From assembly GCF_000058485.1 (NCBI RefSeq), contig NC_008278.1, positions 2,660,962 through 2,724,961 of the forward strand: a stretch of 64,000 nucleotides of DNA, given 5' to 3'. Made by a program: the position numbers and the translations under genes. The first letter of the stretch is position 1; each line of letters starts with the position of its first letter. This stretch comes from Frankia alni ACN14a (GTDB lineage: Bacteria; Actinomycetota; Actinomycetes; Frankiales; Frankiaceae). The notes beneath the pieces were generated by a model, which worked only from the letters and a program-made list of their open reading frames with translations, was not told the DNA's origin and ran no database searches. Of the stretch, positions 44,763 to 53,580 are shown one piece after another.

Positions 44763-45348
44763 ACCGGATGGCGCCGGCGATGGCCGTGCTCACGACCGAG
44801 CGGACGGCGTCGGCATCCGGGGCGGTGCCGTCCCGGCCGGCGAAGAGCAGGTGCCCGCCGCCGATCAGCATGAGCGCAAGCGTGTCGGTGTCGGCATCCG
44901 CGGCGAGGCGGCCGAGGTCGCGCTCGGCGGCGAGGTAGGCGGCGACCGTCGCGGTGGCCTCCGTCAGGACGGGGACGCCGACCGTTCCGGTCCGGCGCAG
45001 GGCGGCGCGCAGCTCGTCGCGGGCGGTGACGAGGCTGACGACGGCCAGCGCCACCGAGCCGAACAGGTCCGACAGCGCGGCCGTGAGGTTGTCGGCGACG
45101 GTGCCGGTCCCGGCCCGTGCGCGCAGGCCGGCGCCCTGGCCGGTGATCCGGGCGGTGCGGTCGCGCACGAGTTCGGCGAGGAACTCGTCGAAGTCGGCGA
45201 AGTGCCGATGCAGGACGCCCTTGGCGCAGCCCGCCTCGGTGGTGACCGCCCGGCTCGTCAGCGCGCTCGGTCCGTCGCGCAGCAGGACGCGTTCGGCTGC
45301 GGCGAAGAGCTGCTCACGTACGTCGCGCAGGGCCACCCCGGTCGGCAT
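44725..45348 (-). CDS. TetR-family regulator
   Basis: 207 residues. HTH at about 8-55: LRDVREQLFAAAERVLLRDGPSALTSRAVTTEAGCAKGVLHRHFADFDEFLAELV. It is divergent from the SAM methyltransferase at 45479, and a perfect 24-bp palindrome plus a second half-size palindrome lie between, so this is very probably the regulator of that gene. Confidence 0.92.
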   Translation of the reverse strand: MPTGVALRDVREQLFAAAERVLLRDGPSALTSRAVTTEAGCAKGVLHRHFADFDEFLAELVRDRTARITGQGAGLRARAGTGTVADNLTAALSDLFGSVALAVVSLVTARDELRAALRRTGTVGVPVLTEATATVAAYLAAERDLGRLAADADTDTLALMLIGGGHLLFAGRDGTAPDADAVRSVVSTAIAGAIRFSSPAGETDAGG

Positions 45349-45446
45349 CGTTCCATCCTCCTGCTTGCGGCCGGCCGCACGTCGAGGGCTGCTGGTGCGG
45401 CCTGCCGGGGGTGGCGGGTCGCTCGTGGCGAGGCCTGGCGCGATTG

Positions 45447-45486
45447 CCTAGTGGGCAAGTGCCCACTAGGGTGGGCGCATGCCCAC
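45447..45486. promoter_or_regulatory. Double palindrome with GTGGGC/GCCCAC cores, TetR operator
   Basis: CCTAGTGGGCA (45447-45457) and TGCCCACTAGG (45460-45470) are exact complements around AG. GTGGGC-GCAT-GCCCAC follows at 45471-45486 and covers the methyltransferase ATG (45479). Two sites sharing the same core, placed on the start codon, point to cooperative repression by the divergent TetR protein. Confidence 0.75.
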
Positions 45487-46312
45487 TCCATCTTCGGGCT
45501 CGGCGTCTCCCTGCGACCAGGAGCCGCACCGCCACCGGCAGCTGGCGGAGTCGTTCGGCGCCGACCCCGATCGCTACGACCGGACCCGTCCCCGCTACCC
45601 CGAGGCCATGGTGGGCCGGATCGCGGCGGCCAGTCCCGGGCCCGACCTGCTCGACGTCGGCTGCGGGACCGGTATCGCCGCCCGGCAGTTCCACGCGGCC
45701 GGCTGTCGGGTGCTCGGGGTCGACGTGGACGCGCGGATGGCCGGGTGGGCGCGGCGCAGTGGGATCGAGGCCGAGGTGGCGGCGTTCGAGACCTGGGATC
45801 CCGCCGGGCGCACCTTCGACGCGGTGATCGCCGGGCAGACCTGGCACTGGGTGGATCCGGTCGCGGGCGCAAGCAAGGCGGCGCAGGTGCTGCGGCCCGG
45901 CGGCCGGCTGGCCGTGTTCTGGAACGCGGGCCAGCCGCCACCCGGCCTGGCGGCGGCCTTCTCCGCGGTCTACCGCCGGGTGCTGCCCGACGCGCCGCTC
46001 TTCCACCGGACGATGACCGGCCCGGACGGGCACTCGACGGTGCTCGCCAGGGCCGCCGACGGCATCCGTCAGACGGGCGCGTTCGGCGACCCGCAGCGGT
46101 GGCGGTTCCATCGGCAGCAGTCCTACACCCGGGACGAGTGGCTGGACCAGGTGCCCACCTTCGGCGGCCACAGCCGGTTCCCGCCGGCCACCCTCGCGCG
46201 GCTGCTGGCGGGCCTCGGCGCCGCCGTCGACGCGGCGGGCGGTGCCTTCACCGTGCGCTACACCGCCGTGGTGATCACCGCGGCGCGCGCCGGCACCCGA
46301 CCAGGCGAGTAG
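45479..46312 (+). CDS. SAM-dependent methyltransferase under TetR control
   Basis: 277 residues. FGADPDRYDRTRPRYPEAMVGRIAAA opens the family; motif I LLDVGCGTGIAARQF, then VLGVDVDARM, FDAVIAGQTWHWVDP and LRPGGRLAVFW follow. It resembles the methyltransferase at 35941 but is not closely paired with it. The ATG lies within the second operator palindrome, and no ribosome binding site is clear, so the mRNA may be nearly leaderless. Confidence 0.9.
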   Translation: MPTPSSGSASPCDQEPHRHRQLAESFGADPDRYDRTRPRYPEAMVGRIAAASPGPDLLDVGCGTGIAARQFHAAGCRVLGVDVDARMAGWARRSGIEAEVAAFETWDPAGRTFDAVIAGQTWHWVDPVAGASKAAQVLRPGGRLAVFWNAGQPPPGLAAAFSAVYRRVLPDAPLFHRTMTGPDGHSTVLARAADGIRQTGAFGDPQRWRFHRQQSYTRDEWLDQVPTFGGHSRFPPATLARLLAGLGAAVDAAGGAFTVRYTAVVITAARAGTRPGE

Positions 46313-46409
46313 AGTCCTCCTGACTGCGCAGAATCAGTGTGTCGGCTCGTTTTCTCCGGCGTCCACGCGGCGGCCGGAAATGGGGCCGAAATACGTCAGG
46401 GAGAAGCGC

Positions 46410-47465
46410 GTGCGTGCAATCCAGTTTGCCGGAGTGCGGGACGTCCGCCAGGTGGAGGTCCCCAAGCCCACCATCGGTGCCGGTCAGGCTCTCGTCAAGG
46501 TCACGGCCGCCGGGGTGTGTCAGACCGACATCCACATTCGCGGCTCGGCCGAGGAGATGATTCCCGCCGGGACGATCCTGGGCCACGAGATCGCCGGTGA
46601 GATCGTCGACATCGCCGACGGCTTTCCGCACTTCTCGCCGGGTTCCCAGGTGATCGTGCATCCGGTCTGGTCCTGCGGCGTGTGCCGGCTGTGTGTCGCC
46701 GGCCAGGAAAACGCCTGCCGCAACACGGGGAACCGACTCTACCCGGCCCCGACGCCCGGGGTGTCCGTGAACGGCGGAATGGCCGACTACGTCGCCGTGA
46801 ACGCCGCCGCGCTGGTCCCGGCCGACGGTCTGGACCCGGCCTTCGCCGCCGTGCTCGCCGACGCGGGCCTCGTGCCCTACCACTCCATCCGCGCCACCCT
46901 GGACCTCCTGCGCCCCGGTTCGACGGCGGTGGTCATCGGGATCGGCGGCCTCGGGCAGTTCGCGGTCGAGCTGCTGCGGGAACTCACCGCGGCGCAGGTC
47001 ATCGCGCTCGACATCAGGGACGCGTCGCTCGCCGCCGTCCGGGGGAAGGTCGACCACGCGCTGCGCTCCGACGATCCCGAGGTCGCCGCGAAGGTCCTGG
47101 CGGTCACCGGTGGCTATGGTGCCGACGTCGTCCTGGATCTGGTCGGCAACAACCAGACCCTCGCGCTGTCGGGCGCCGTCGTCGCGCCCTACGGCGCCGT
47201 GCGGGTGCCGGGGCTCGGCGACGGGGTCTTCGCGTTCGAGACCTCGCAGACGTCGGTGTCCCTGCCGTGGGGCGCGTCGCTCACCCGCCCCTACAGCGGG
47301 AACCACCAGGATCTCCACGACCTGGTGGCGCTGGCCCGCACCGGCCGGATCACCGCCGACCTCACCCGGTACAGCTTCGACGACGGCCTGCAGGCGTTCG
47401 ACGACCTCGAGGCCGGCAAGATCTTCGGTCGCGCGGTCATCGTCCTGGCTGACCCGGCGAGCTGA
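46410..47465 (+). CDS. Zinc-dependent alcohol dehydrogenase (MDR family)
   Basis: 351 residues. Catalytic zinc residues in GVCQTDIHIRG and GHEIAGEIVD; the structural zinc lobe has four Cys in SCGVCRLCVAGQENAC; the NAD fold reads VVIGIGGLGQFAVELLREL. GTG at 46410 lies after AGGGAG and begins VRAIQFAGVRD, as in the family; ATG at 46380 would add ten residues. The stop codon falls in a short tandem repeat. The substrate is not evident. Confidence 0.9.
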   Translation: MRAIQFAGVRDVRQVEVPKPTIGAGQALVKVTAAGVCQTDIHIRGSAEEMIPAGTILGHEIAGEIVDIADGFPHFSPGSQVIVHPVWSCGVCRLCVAGQENACRNTGNRLYPAPTPGVSVNGGMADYVAVNAAALVPADGLDPAFAAVLADAGLVPYHSIRATLDLLRPGSTAVVIGIGGLGQFAVELLRELTAAQVIALDIRDASLAAVRGKVDHALRSDDPEVAAKVLAVTGGYGADVVLDLVGNNQTLALSGAVVAPYGAVRVPGLGDGVFAFETSQTSVSLPWGASLTRPYSGNHQDLHDLVALARTGRITADLTRYSFDDGLQAFDDLEAGKIFGRAVIVLADPAS

Positions 47466-47498
47466 CCCGGCGGGCTGACCCGGCGGGCTGACCCGGCT
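47461..47498 (+). repeat. 13-bp tandem repeats spanning the ADH stop
   Basis: Three units of GCTGACCCGGCGG, the last one incomplete, begin two bases before the ADH stop codon, whose TGA lies in the first unit. The same 'repeat over a stop codon' arrangement is seen at 26026 and 32551. Confidence 0.85.
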
Positions 47499-47635
47499 AC
47501 GCGGGGAGAGGTCGACGCCGCTGGTGTCCCGGCGGTCGTCGGCCGCGTTCCCCGGCCGTTCCTGCGGCCGTTGTCCCGGGTACCTCCACGATGCTCGACC
47601 GACAACGGTCAGCCATCGACCCGGGGGGAGTCACC

Positions 47636-48283
47636 ATGACCAGCAGCACCGTGCCGCTCGCCGGCGTTGCCATACCCGACACGAGCCTGGCCGCCCAGGC
47701 CACCGAGCTGGTGCGCGACGCCACCGACGACCTGATCTACCACCATTCGCGGCGGGTCTACTGCTTCGCCGGCCTGCAGGGCCGCCGCCGCGGGTTGAGC
47801 TTCGACCCGGAGCTGCTCTACGTCGCGGCGATGTTCCACGATCTCGGTCTCAACGAGGAGTTCCGCCGCAGCGGCCGGCGTTTCGAGGTGGACAGTGCCG
47901 ACGAGGCACGCCGTTTCCTGCACGGGCACGGGATGCCCGAGGACAGCATCCGGCGGGTGTGGACGGCCATCGCCCTGCACACCACCCCAGGCATCCCGGA
48001 GTTCATGGAGCCCGAGGTCGCCCTGCTCACCGCCGGGGTGGAGTACGACGTGCTCGGAATCGGCTACGACGACGTCAGCGAGGCCGACCGGGACGCGATC
48101 ACCGAGCTGCACCCCCGGCCGGACTTCAAACGTCGTATCCTGCGTGCCTTCACCGACGGCATCGCGCCCAGGCCGGACACCACCTTTGGCAATGTCAAGG
48201 CGGACGTCCTCGCGCACTACCTGCCCGGCTTCCGCCGCCGCGACTTCGTCGACACCATCCTCGACTCCCCGTGGCCCGAATAA
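47636..48283 (+). CDS. HD-domain protein, cyanamide hydratase-like
   Basis: 215 residues. HD motifs in order: IYHHSRRVYCFAG, LYVAAMFHDLGLNEEF (the His-Asp pair) and AIALHTTPGIPEFMEPEVALLTAGVEYDVLG. The order and spacing resemble cyanamide hydratase/Ddi2-type HD proteins, which hydrate nitriles, rather than nucleotide phosphohydrolases. ATG at 47636 follows GGGGAG. It is followed by a strong hairpin. Confidence 0.85.
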   Translation: MTSSTVPLAGVAIPDTSLAAQATELVRDATDDLIYHHSRRVYCFAGLQGRRRGLSFDPELLYVAAMFHDLGLNEEFRRSGRRFEVDSADEARRFLHGHGMPEDSIRRVWTAIALHTTPGIPEFMEPEVALLTAGVEYDVLGIGYDDVSEADRDAITELHPRPDFKRRILRAFTDGIAPRPDTTFGNVKADVLAHYLPGFRRRDFVDTILDSPWPE

Positions 48284-48311
48284 CGCCGGTGATGGCACCC
48301 CGCTCCGCTGC

Positions 48312-48355
48312 CGGCGCGCCGCGGACCAGGCAGTCTCCTCGGTCGCGGCGCGCCG
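48312..48355 (+). terminator. Terminator hairpin after the HD gene
   Basis: Perfect 12-base arms (CGGCGCGCCGCG at 48312-48323 and its complement at 48344-48355) enclose 20 bases, followed by GTTTCGTTGCC. It lies 29 bases after the HD stop. Confidence 0.7.
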
Positions 48356-48519
48356 CGTTTCGTTGCCTGTGCGGAGACGTTAACCCGTAATTCCGGGTAC
48401 GTTCCGGCTGGCTCGATAGCTTGCCGAGGCTCGGAAGAAGGACAGCGGGGCGATCGCCTCGAATTGACCCGACCCCGAAGCATGAACCGCGCCGCCCTTT
48501 GTGTGAAGGAGCCTAACCG

Positions 48520-49557
48520 TTGCGTTACCGCAGGATTGCTTTAACCATTGTCGCGGCGGGTGCCCTCACCGTGACGACGTCGATGTCGGCCAGCGCGACG
48601 CCCCCGACCAGCGCCGGCGCCGCCCCGTCGACGATCGCCGTCATCGGTGACATCCCTTATGGTGCGGAGAAGATCGCCGCGTTCCCGGCGGACATCGCCA
48701 AGATCAATGCCGATCCCGACGTGTCTCTCGTCGCGCATCTCGGCGACATCAAGAACGGCAGCAGTCTCTGCTCGGACTCCTACTTCGCGACGATCAAGGC
48801 AGATTTCGATCAGTTCCAGGATCCGCTCGTCTACACGCCGGGCGACAACGAATGGACTGACTGCCACCGGGCGAACAACGGCGGTTACGTTCCCACGGAA
48901 CGTCTCGCCGCGCTACGCCGACTCTTCTTCCCGGTGCCCGGCCGGACGCTCGGGGTGAACCCGAAGCAGGTGATCACCCAGGCTTCGGACCCGGCGTACG
49001 CCGCCTTCGTCGAGAACACCAGGTGGACCCAGTCCGGCGTGGTGTTCGCGACCCTGAACATCCCTGGCAGCAACAACGATCTCGGTCCCTGGTTCGGCGT
49101 GACCCCGCTGTCCGCGGAGCAGCAGAACGAGTACTCGACCCGGCTCGATGCCACGCTGTCGTGGATCAACACGGCGTTCAACTCCGCCCGGCAGACCGGC
49201 GCGCCCGGCGTCGCGCTGCTCCTGCAGGCGGACATGTGGGACACCAGCGCGCTGGCCGCGGGCGGGGACGGCCTGACCGGCTACGACGCCATCGTGAAGC
49301 GGATCGGCACCCTCGCCGGCCACTTCGGCAAGCCGGTGCTCCTCCTGGAGGGCGACTCGCACGTCTTCCGGGTCGACCATCCGTTCACCCGCACGGATCC
49401 GCTCTACGGCATCCATCCGCTGGCACCGAAGGACCTTGAGGTCCCGAACGTGACGCGGATCGTCGTCGACGGCAGCGGCCAGGCGAACGACTATCTCAAG
49501 CTCAGCATCGACCCGTCGGCCCCGGCCGTCTTCAGCTGGTCACGCGTCAACTTCTGA
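48520..49557 (+). CDS. Secreted calcineurin-like metallophosphoesterase
   Basis: 345 residues. Signal peptide MRYRRIALTIVAAGALTVTTSMSASA, then a metallophosphoesterase fold: IAVIGDIPYG (GD), HLGDIKNG, YTPGDNEWTDC (GDNxxTDC) and LLEGDSHVFRV (the GxxH motif). A set of secreted actinobacterial phosphoesterases has this layout; the substrate is unknown. Start is TTG with GGAG 9 bases upstream, the only start that gives a proper signal peptide. The 3' end overlaps the convergent cyclase gene by 67 bases. Confidence 0.9.
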   Translation: MRYRRIALTIVAAGALTVTTSMSASATPPTSAGAAPSTIAVIGDIPYGAEKIAAFPADIAKINADPDVSLVAHLGDIKNGSSLCSDSYFATIKADFDQFQDPLVYTPGDNEWTDCHRANNGGYVPTERLAALRRLFFPVPGRTLGVNPKQVITQASDPAYAAFVENTRWTQSGVVFATLNIPGSNNDLGPWFGVTPLSAEQQNEYSTRLDATLSWINTAFNSARQTGAPGVALLLQADMWDTSALAAGGDGLTGYDAIVKRIGTLAGHFGKPVLLLEGDSHVFRVDHPFTRTDPLYGIHPLAPKDLEVPNVTRIVVDGSGQANDYLKLSIDPSAPAVFSWSRVNF

Positions 49558-51203
49558 CGCGTGTTCGCCGCCACCGGGGTCCGCATCTCGGTGGCATAGG
49601 CCAGGCGCTGGCCGGGACCGTTGCGCTTCGCCGTGTACATGGCGATGTCGGCGGCGTTCAGCAGGGTCTCGGCGTCGGCAAGGTCCGGGTTTGACAGGGC
49701 CAGTCCGACGCTCCCGGTCAGCGTGACGGGGCGGTCGAGCAGCCGGACCGGTGCCGCCAGCGCGGTTACCACCCGGTCGGCGATCGCCTCGAGGTCGGCG
49801 ACGCCGTCGACGTCCTCGCAGAGGACGGCGAACTCGTCGCCGGCGAGGCGTCCGGCCACGTCACCGGGCCGCACGGCGTGGGACAGCCGGGCGGCGGTGG
49901 TGCGCAGCAGGTCGTCGCCGGCCTGGTGGCCGAGGGTGTCGTTGACGGCCTTGAAGCCGTCGAGGTCGACGAAGAGGACTCCGACCCGCCGTCCGTCGTG
50001 GCCGGCGCGGTGCAGGGCCCGGTGGAGGCGGTCGAGCAGCGCGGTGCGGTTGGGCAGGCCGGTGAGCCCGTCGTGCAGCGAGCGGTGGCGGATCTCGGCT
50101 TCCATCTGGAAGCGCAGGGCGGCCGAGCCGAGCACCGCGGTGACCGCGTGGACGAACTCGCGCTCCTGGTCCTCCAGCGGCGCCCGGTGCAGTTCGATCA
50201 CGGCCAGCGGTCGGTCGGGGCGGCCGACCGGCACCGTCGTCACCCACGCGGCGGTGCGGCGCGGCGGATCCCGCTGCGTCCCGGTCGGGACCTGCGGTGC
50301 GCGCCGATCCTCGTGGGCGAGCGGGCCGACCCGCTTCCCGTCCGCGTCGAGACCGTAGGCCCGCACCAGGTCGGCGCCGAGATGGTCGGCCAGCGCCGTG
50401 ACCGCCCGTTGCCACAGCTCGGCCGGCTCGCGCGCCTCCAGGGCCCGGCGGCCCAGGTCGGCGACGACCGCCTGCTCGGCGGAGCGGGCCCGCAGGCTGG
50501 CCAGCGCGAGGTGCAGGTCGGTGACGTCGCTGGCCACCGCGGCGACGGTGTCCACCTGGCCGCCGGGCCCGGGGATGGGCACGAGGTGCACGTCGAGGCG
50601 GCGGCCGAACGCCTCGAGGATCTGGTGGACGCGCTCCCCGTCGAGTGCCCGCCGCATGATCGACGTCGCCTGCGGCAGGTACGCGAACGTGGTGAAGATG
50701 GACGACGCTCGCGCCTCCGCCAGCCCGGCGGCAGCCTCCGGACTGGCGGTGCCCTCGCTGACGAGGACCCGCCCGCTGCGATCGATCAGGAACATGGACA
50801 CCGGCGTGTTCTCCACGATGAGCCGCAGCCGGTCCTGGGCGGCGATCTCCTCGGACACGTCCTGGAGGTGGACGACGAAGTACTCCTCGCCATCCGGATC
50901 GGCGCGCAGCACGATGGTGGCCAGGGCGTGGCGCAGGTCGCCGTCCGGCTGCAGCAGCCGGACCATCATCCGTTCCCGGCGTCGGCCGCTGGCCTGGCGG
51001 AAGCGGATCTGCGCATGCAGGCGGGCGTGGTCCGCCGGGGTGGTGATCTTCTCCCAGTCGAGGCCGACGACCTCGGCCTCGGGCCGGCCGAACAGGGCGC
51101 AGGCGGCCGGGTTGGCCCGGCGGATGCGGTGATTCCGCACGGTTGCCTCGACGACCGCGATGTCCAGAATCTCGATGAGATCCGGCTGCACCCCCAGGGG
51201 CAT
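49491..51203 (-). CDS. PAS-PAS-GAF diguanylate cyclase
   Basis: 570 residues. Two PAS domains (about 10-115 and 125-230), a GAF domain (240-365) and a GGDEF domain (370-535): SLHDGLTGLPNRTALLDRL, FVDLDGFKAVNDTLGHQAGDDLL. The active loop is AGDEF (454-458), an accepted variant, and an inhibitory site RPGD (445-448) lies five residues before it. It should make c-di-GMP in response to sensed ligands, with product feedback. No EAL domain is fused. The gene is probably independent of shc, 133 bp upstream. Confidence 0.93.
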   Translation of the reverse strand: MPLGVQPDLIEILDIAVVEATVRNHRIRRANPAACALFGRPEAEVVGLDWEKITTPADHARLHAQIRFRQASGRRRERMMVRLLQPDGDLRHALATIVLRADPDGEEYFVVHLQDVSEEIAAQDRLRLIVENTPVSMFLIDRSGRVLVSEGTASPEAAAGLAEARASSIFTTFAYLPQATSIMRRALDGERVHQILEAFGRRLDVHLVPIPGPGGQVDTVAAVASDVTDLHLALASLRARSAEQAVVADLGRRALEAREPAELWQRAVTALADHLGADLVRAYGLDADGKRVGPLAHEDRRAPQVPTGTQRDPPRRTAAWVTTVPVGRPDRPLAVIELHRAPLEDQEREFVHAVTAVLGSAALRFQMEAEIRHRSLHDGLTGLPNRTALLDRLHRALHRAGHDGRRVGVLFVDLDGFKAVNDTLGHQAGDDLLRTTAARLSHAVRPGDVAGRLAGDEFAVLCEDVDGVADLEAIADRVVTALAAPVRLLDRPVTLTGSVGLALSNPDLADAETLLNAADIAMYTAKRNGPGQRLAYATEMRTPVAANTRQKLTRDQLKTAGADGSMLSLR

Positions 51204-51336
51204 GACTGTTCACCCGCCTACCAGCACGTTGCCATCGGGCTTCGTCCTACCCGGGCGCCCGACCGGTAAGCAGATGTATGCATTCAGTGATGACTTGGTG
51301 CTGTGGGTGGAGATGGTCGCCCGGCGGTCCGGCGAG

Positions 51337-53580
51337 TCAGTCGGACGGATGCTGGCGGCTGTGCAGGTAGCGGCCGAGGGCCATGACGGGCCAGACCAGC
51401 CGATAGCCGTGGTAGTTGAGGTAGAAGAAGCCCGGGAAGCCGGTGCCGGTGAACATCTCCTCGTCCCAGCCGCCGTCCGGCCGCTGCTGCTCGGTGAGCC
51501 AGCGAGCCGCGGCGGCCAGGGCGTCGGCGTGGACGCCGCCGTGATCGGTGGCGAGCAGGCCGAGCATCGCCCAGGCCGTCTGCGAGGGGGTGGAGAGTCC
51601 GCGGCCGGACCACGCCGGGTCGCCGTAGGAGCGGATGTCCTCACCCCAGCCGCCGTCGGAGTTCTGCCGCGACAGCAGCCACCGCGCGCCCGCCACCATC
51701 GCCGGGTGGGTCGGCGGGAGCCCCGCCGCCTGCAGGGCGGGCAGCACCGAGCCGGTGCCGTAGACGTAGTTGACGCCCCAGCGGCCGTACCAGGATCCGT
51801 CGGCCTCCTGGTTGCGCAGCAGCCAGTCGACGCCGCGCAGGGTACGCGGGTCGCGGATCCGCCCCGTCTCGCAGAGCAGTTCGACGACGTGCGCGGTGAC
51901 GTCGGCGGACGACGGGTCGGTGAGCGCGCCGAAGTCCGCGAACGGAATCTGGTAGACGAGGGTGCTGGCGTTGTCGGAGTCGTAGGCCCCCCATCCGCCG
52001 TCGCGGGACTGCAGGGCGAACAGCCAGGCCGTCGACCGTTCGAGGGCGGCGTCGATCCGGGTGTTCGTGGGGTGGCGCAGCCGGCGAAGCCGGTTCAGCC
52101 GGTGCAGCGCCAGCACGACCTCGGCGGTGTCGTCGGTGTCGGGGTAGGTGTCGTTGTCGAACTCGAAGGCCCAGCCGCCCGGCGCCACGCCCGGGTGGGT
52201 GATGGCCCAGTCACCCCTGCGGTGCTGGATCTCCTGGCCGAGCAGCCAGTCGGCAGCCCGTTCCAGCGCCGTCGGAACCGGCGCGGATGGCGCCGGGGCG
52301 CCGGTCGCGACCCGCTGGGTGGGCAGCGCGGGCGCCACGTCGACGTCGGCAGGGGCGTCGATCCCCGCGTCGGCCAGGGCGAGGACGGCCAGCGCCGTGT
52401 CCCAGATCGGCGACTGGGAGGCCTCGATCATGCGCGAGCCGTCCTCGCGGTGCAGGGTGTACGCGTCCAGCGAGCGCAGCGCGGCGGCGAGGACCGGATG
52501 GTCGAGGTCGTAGCCGAGCAGGCGCAGCGCGATGATCGAGTAGACGGCGGGCGGCTGGATCCCGCCGAAGCAGCCGTCCGCCTCCTGCCGGGCGATGATC
52601 CAGCGTTCCGCGGTGCGCAGCGCGTGGCGGCGCAGGGGCCCGATCGGGTGGCGGTGGTAGCGGTGCAGCGCCGCGTCGAGCCCCCGGAAGAAGACCTTGG
52701 CCGTGTTCGGCCGGTCGCCCCCCAGCCGCCGCATCGCGCCCCGCAGCGTCCGTCCGCCGGCGGGGGACCGAGTGTCGGGGGACTGGGCGGCGCCGTGGGA
52801 CTGGGCGGCGGGGACCTCGTCGGGGTCCAACTCGGCCAGGTCGAACGGCGCCGGGCACTGGGGGCGGGCGGCCGAGACGATCGTCAGGGGGACGATGGTC
52901 TGGCGGGCCCAGGAGGCGAACGAGTAGATGCTCAGCGGCGCCCGCGGGGGAAGGAACATGATCTCGGGCGGCAGGACCGGCAGGTCCTCCCAGCGCCACC
53001 AGCCGAACAGCGCCAGCCAGATCCGGGTGAACACCCTGGTCGCCGGGATGCCGCCGCGCTCGCGAATCCACGCGGCGCTGCGTCGCAGCGGTTCGTCGTC
53101 GGGTGAGTCACCGGCGAGCCGTAGGGCGATGTAGCACTCGACCGTGGTGGACAGTTCCCCGGGGCCGCCGAAATAGGTCGGCCAGGAGCCGTCGTCGAGG
53201 CGCCGGGAACGGATGTGCTTCGCGGTGGCCTCGGTCTGCTCGACGGTGCGGATGCCGAGGTACTCCCGCAGGAGGAGGTCCTCGGCGTCCATCGTCGGAT
53301 TGGTCTCGAGGTCGAACTTCCACCAGCCGCGCGGGTCCTGCAGTCGCAGCAGGTGCTCGGCGGCCCGCTGGACCGTCTCCCGCAGTGCATTCTCCGGTGC
53401 CGGTGCCGGTGCCGGTGCCGTAGTCGGGGTCGGGGTCGGGGTCGCCACCGCTGCGGGGGTGGAGGCCGGTGCGGGCTCACCGGTGGGCGCGCTGGGCGAC
53501 AGGGTGTCCGTGCGCCCGAGGTTCGGGGCGTGGTGCCTGCCATCCGCGCGGTCGACATCGCGAAGCTCGAGGTCAGGCAC
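51337..53580 (-). CDS. shc: Squalene-hopene cyclase
   Basis: 747 residues. The cyclisation acid motif is DTDD (Asp481 to Asp484, in YPDTDDTAEV). Several QW repeats are present (for example QDPRGWW, QSRDGGWGAYD, QEADGSWYGRWG, QNSDGGWGED, QRPDGGWDEEMFTG). It folds squalene into hopene, the core of hopanoids. About 70 residues of Pro/Ala/Thr-rich leader precede the first QW motif, longer than usual. Its start overlaps the stop of the upstream tetR gene by 8 bases; no other hopanoid gene is in the window. Confidence 0.95.
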   Translation of the reverse strand: MPDLELRDVDRADGRHHAPNLGRTDTLSPSAPTGEPAPASTPAAVATPTPTPTTAPAPAPAPENALRETVQRAAEHLLRLQDPRGWWKFDLETNPTMDAEDLLLREYLGIRTVEQTEATAKHIRSRRLDDGSWPTYFGGPGELSTTVECYIALRLAGDSPDDEPLRRSAAWIRERGGIPATRVFTRIWLALFGWWRWEDLPVLPPEIMFLPPRAPLSIYSFASWARQTIVPLTIVSAARPQCPAPFDLAELDPDEVPAAQSHGAAQSPDTRSPAGGRTLRGAMRRLGGDRPNTAKVFFRGLDAALHRYHRHPIGPLRRHALRTAERWIIARQEADGCFGGIQPPAVYSIIALRLLGYDLDHPVLAAALRSLDAYTLHREDGSRMIEASQSPIWDTALAVLALADAGIDAPADVDVAPALPTQRVATGAPAPSAPVPTALERAADWLLGQEIQHRRGDWAITHPGVAPGGWAFEFDNDTYPDTDDTAEVVLALHRLNRLRRLRHPTNTRIDAALERSTAWLFALQSRDGGWGAYDSDNASTLVYQIPFADFGALTDPSSADVTAHVVELLCETGRIRDPRTLRGVDWLLRNQEADGSWYGRWGVNYVYGTGSVLPALQAAGLPPTHPAMVAGARWLLSRQNSDGGWGEDIRSYGDPAWSGRGLSTPSQTAWAMLGLLATDHGGVHADALAAAARWLTEQQRPDGGWDEEMFTGTGFPGFFYLNYHGYRLVWPVMALGRYLHSRQHPSD
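53395..53449 (-). repeat. Hexanucleotide repeats in the shc leader
   Basis: Five copies of GGTGCC are followed by GGGGTC copies. Read on the minus strand they encode (PT)n and (PA)n, the flexible leader of the cyclase. The 6-bp unit preserves frame. Confidence 0.85.

Noticed and set aside
3341-47498. Tandem repeats considered as a CRISPR array
   Set aside because: Repeats are directly adjacent without spacers, short and mostly in coding frames; no cas gene is present.
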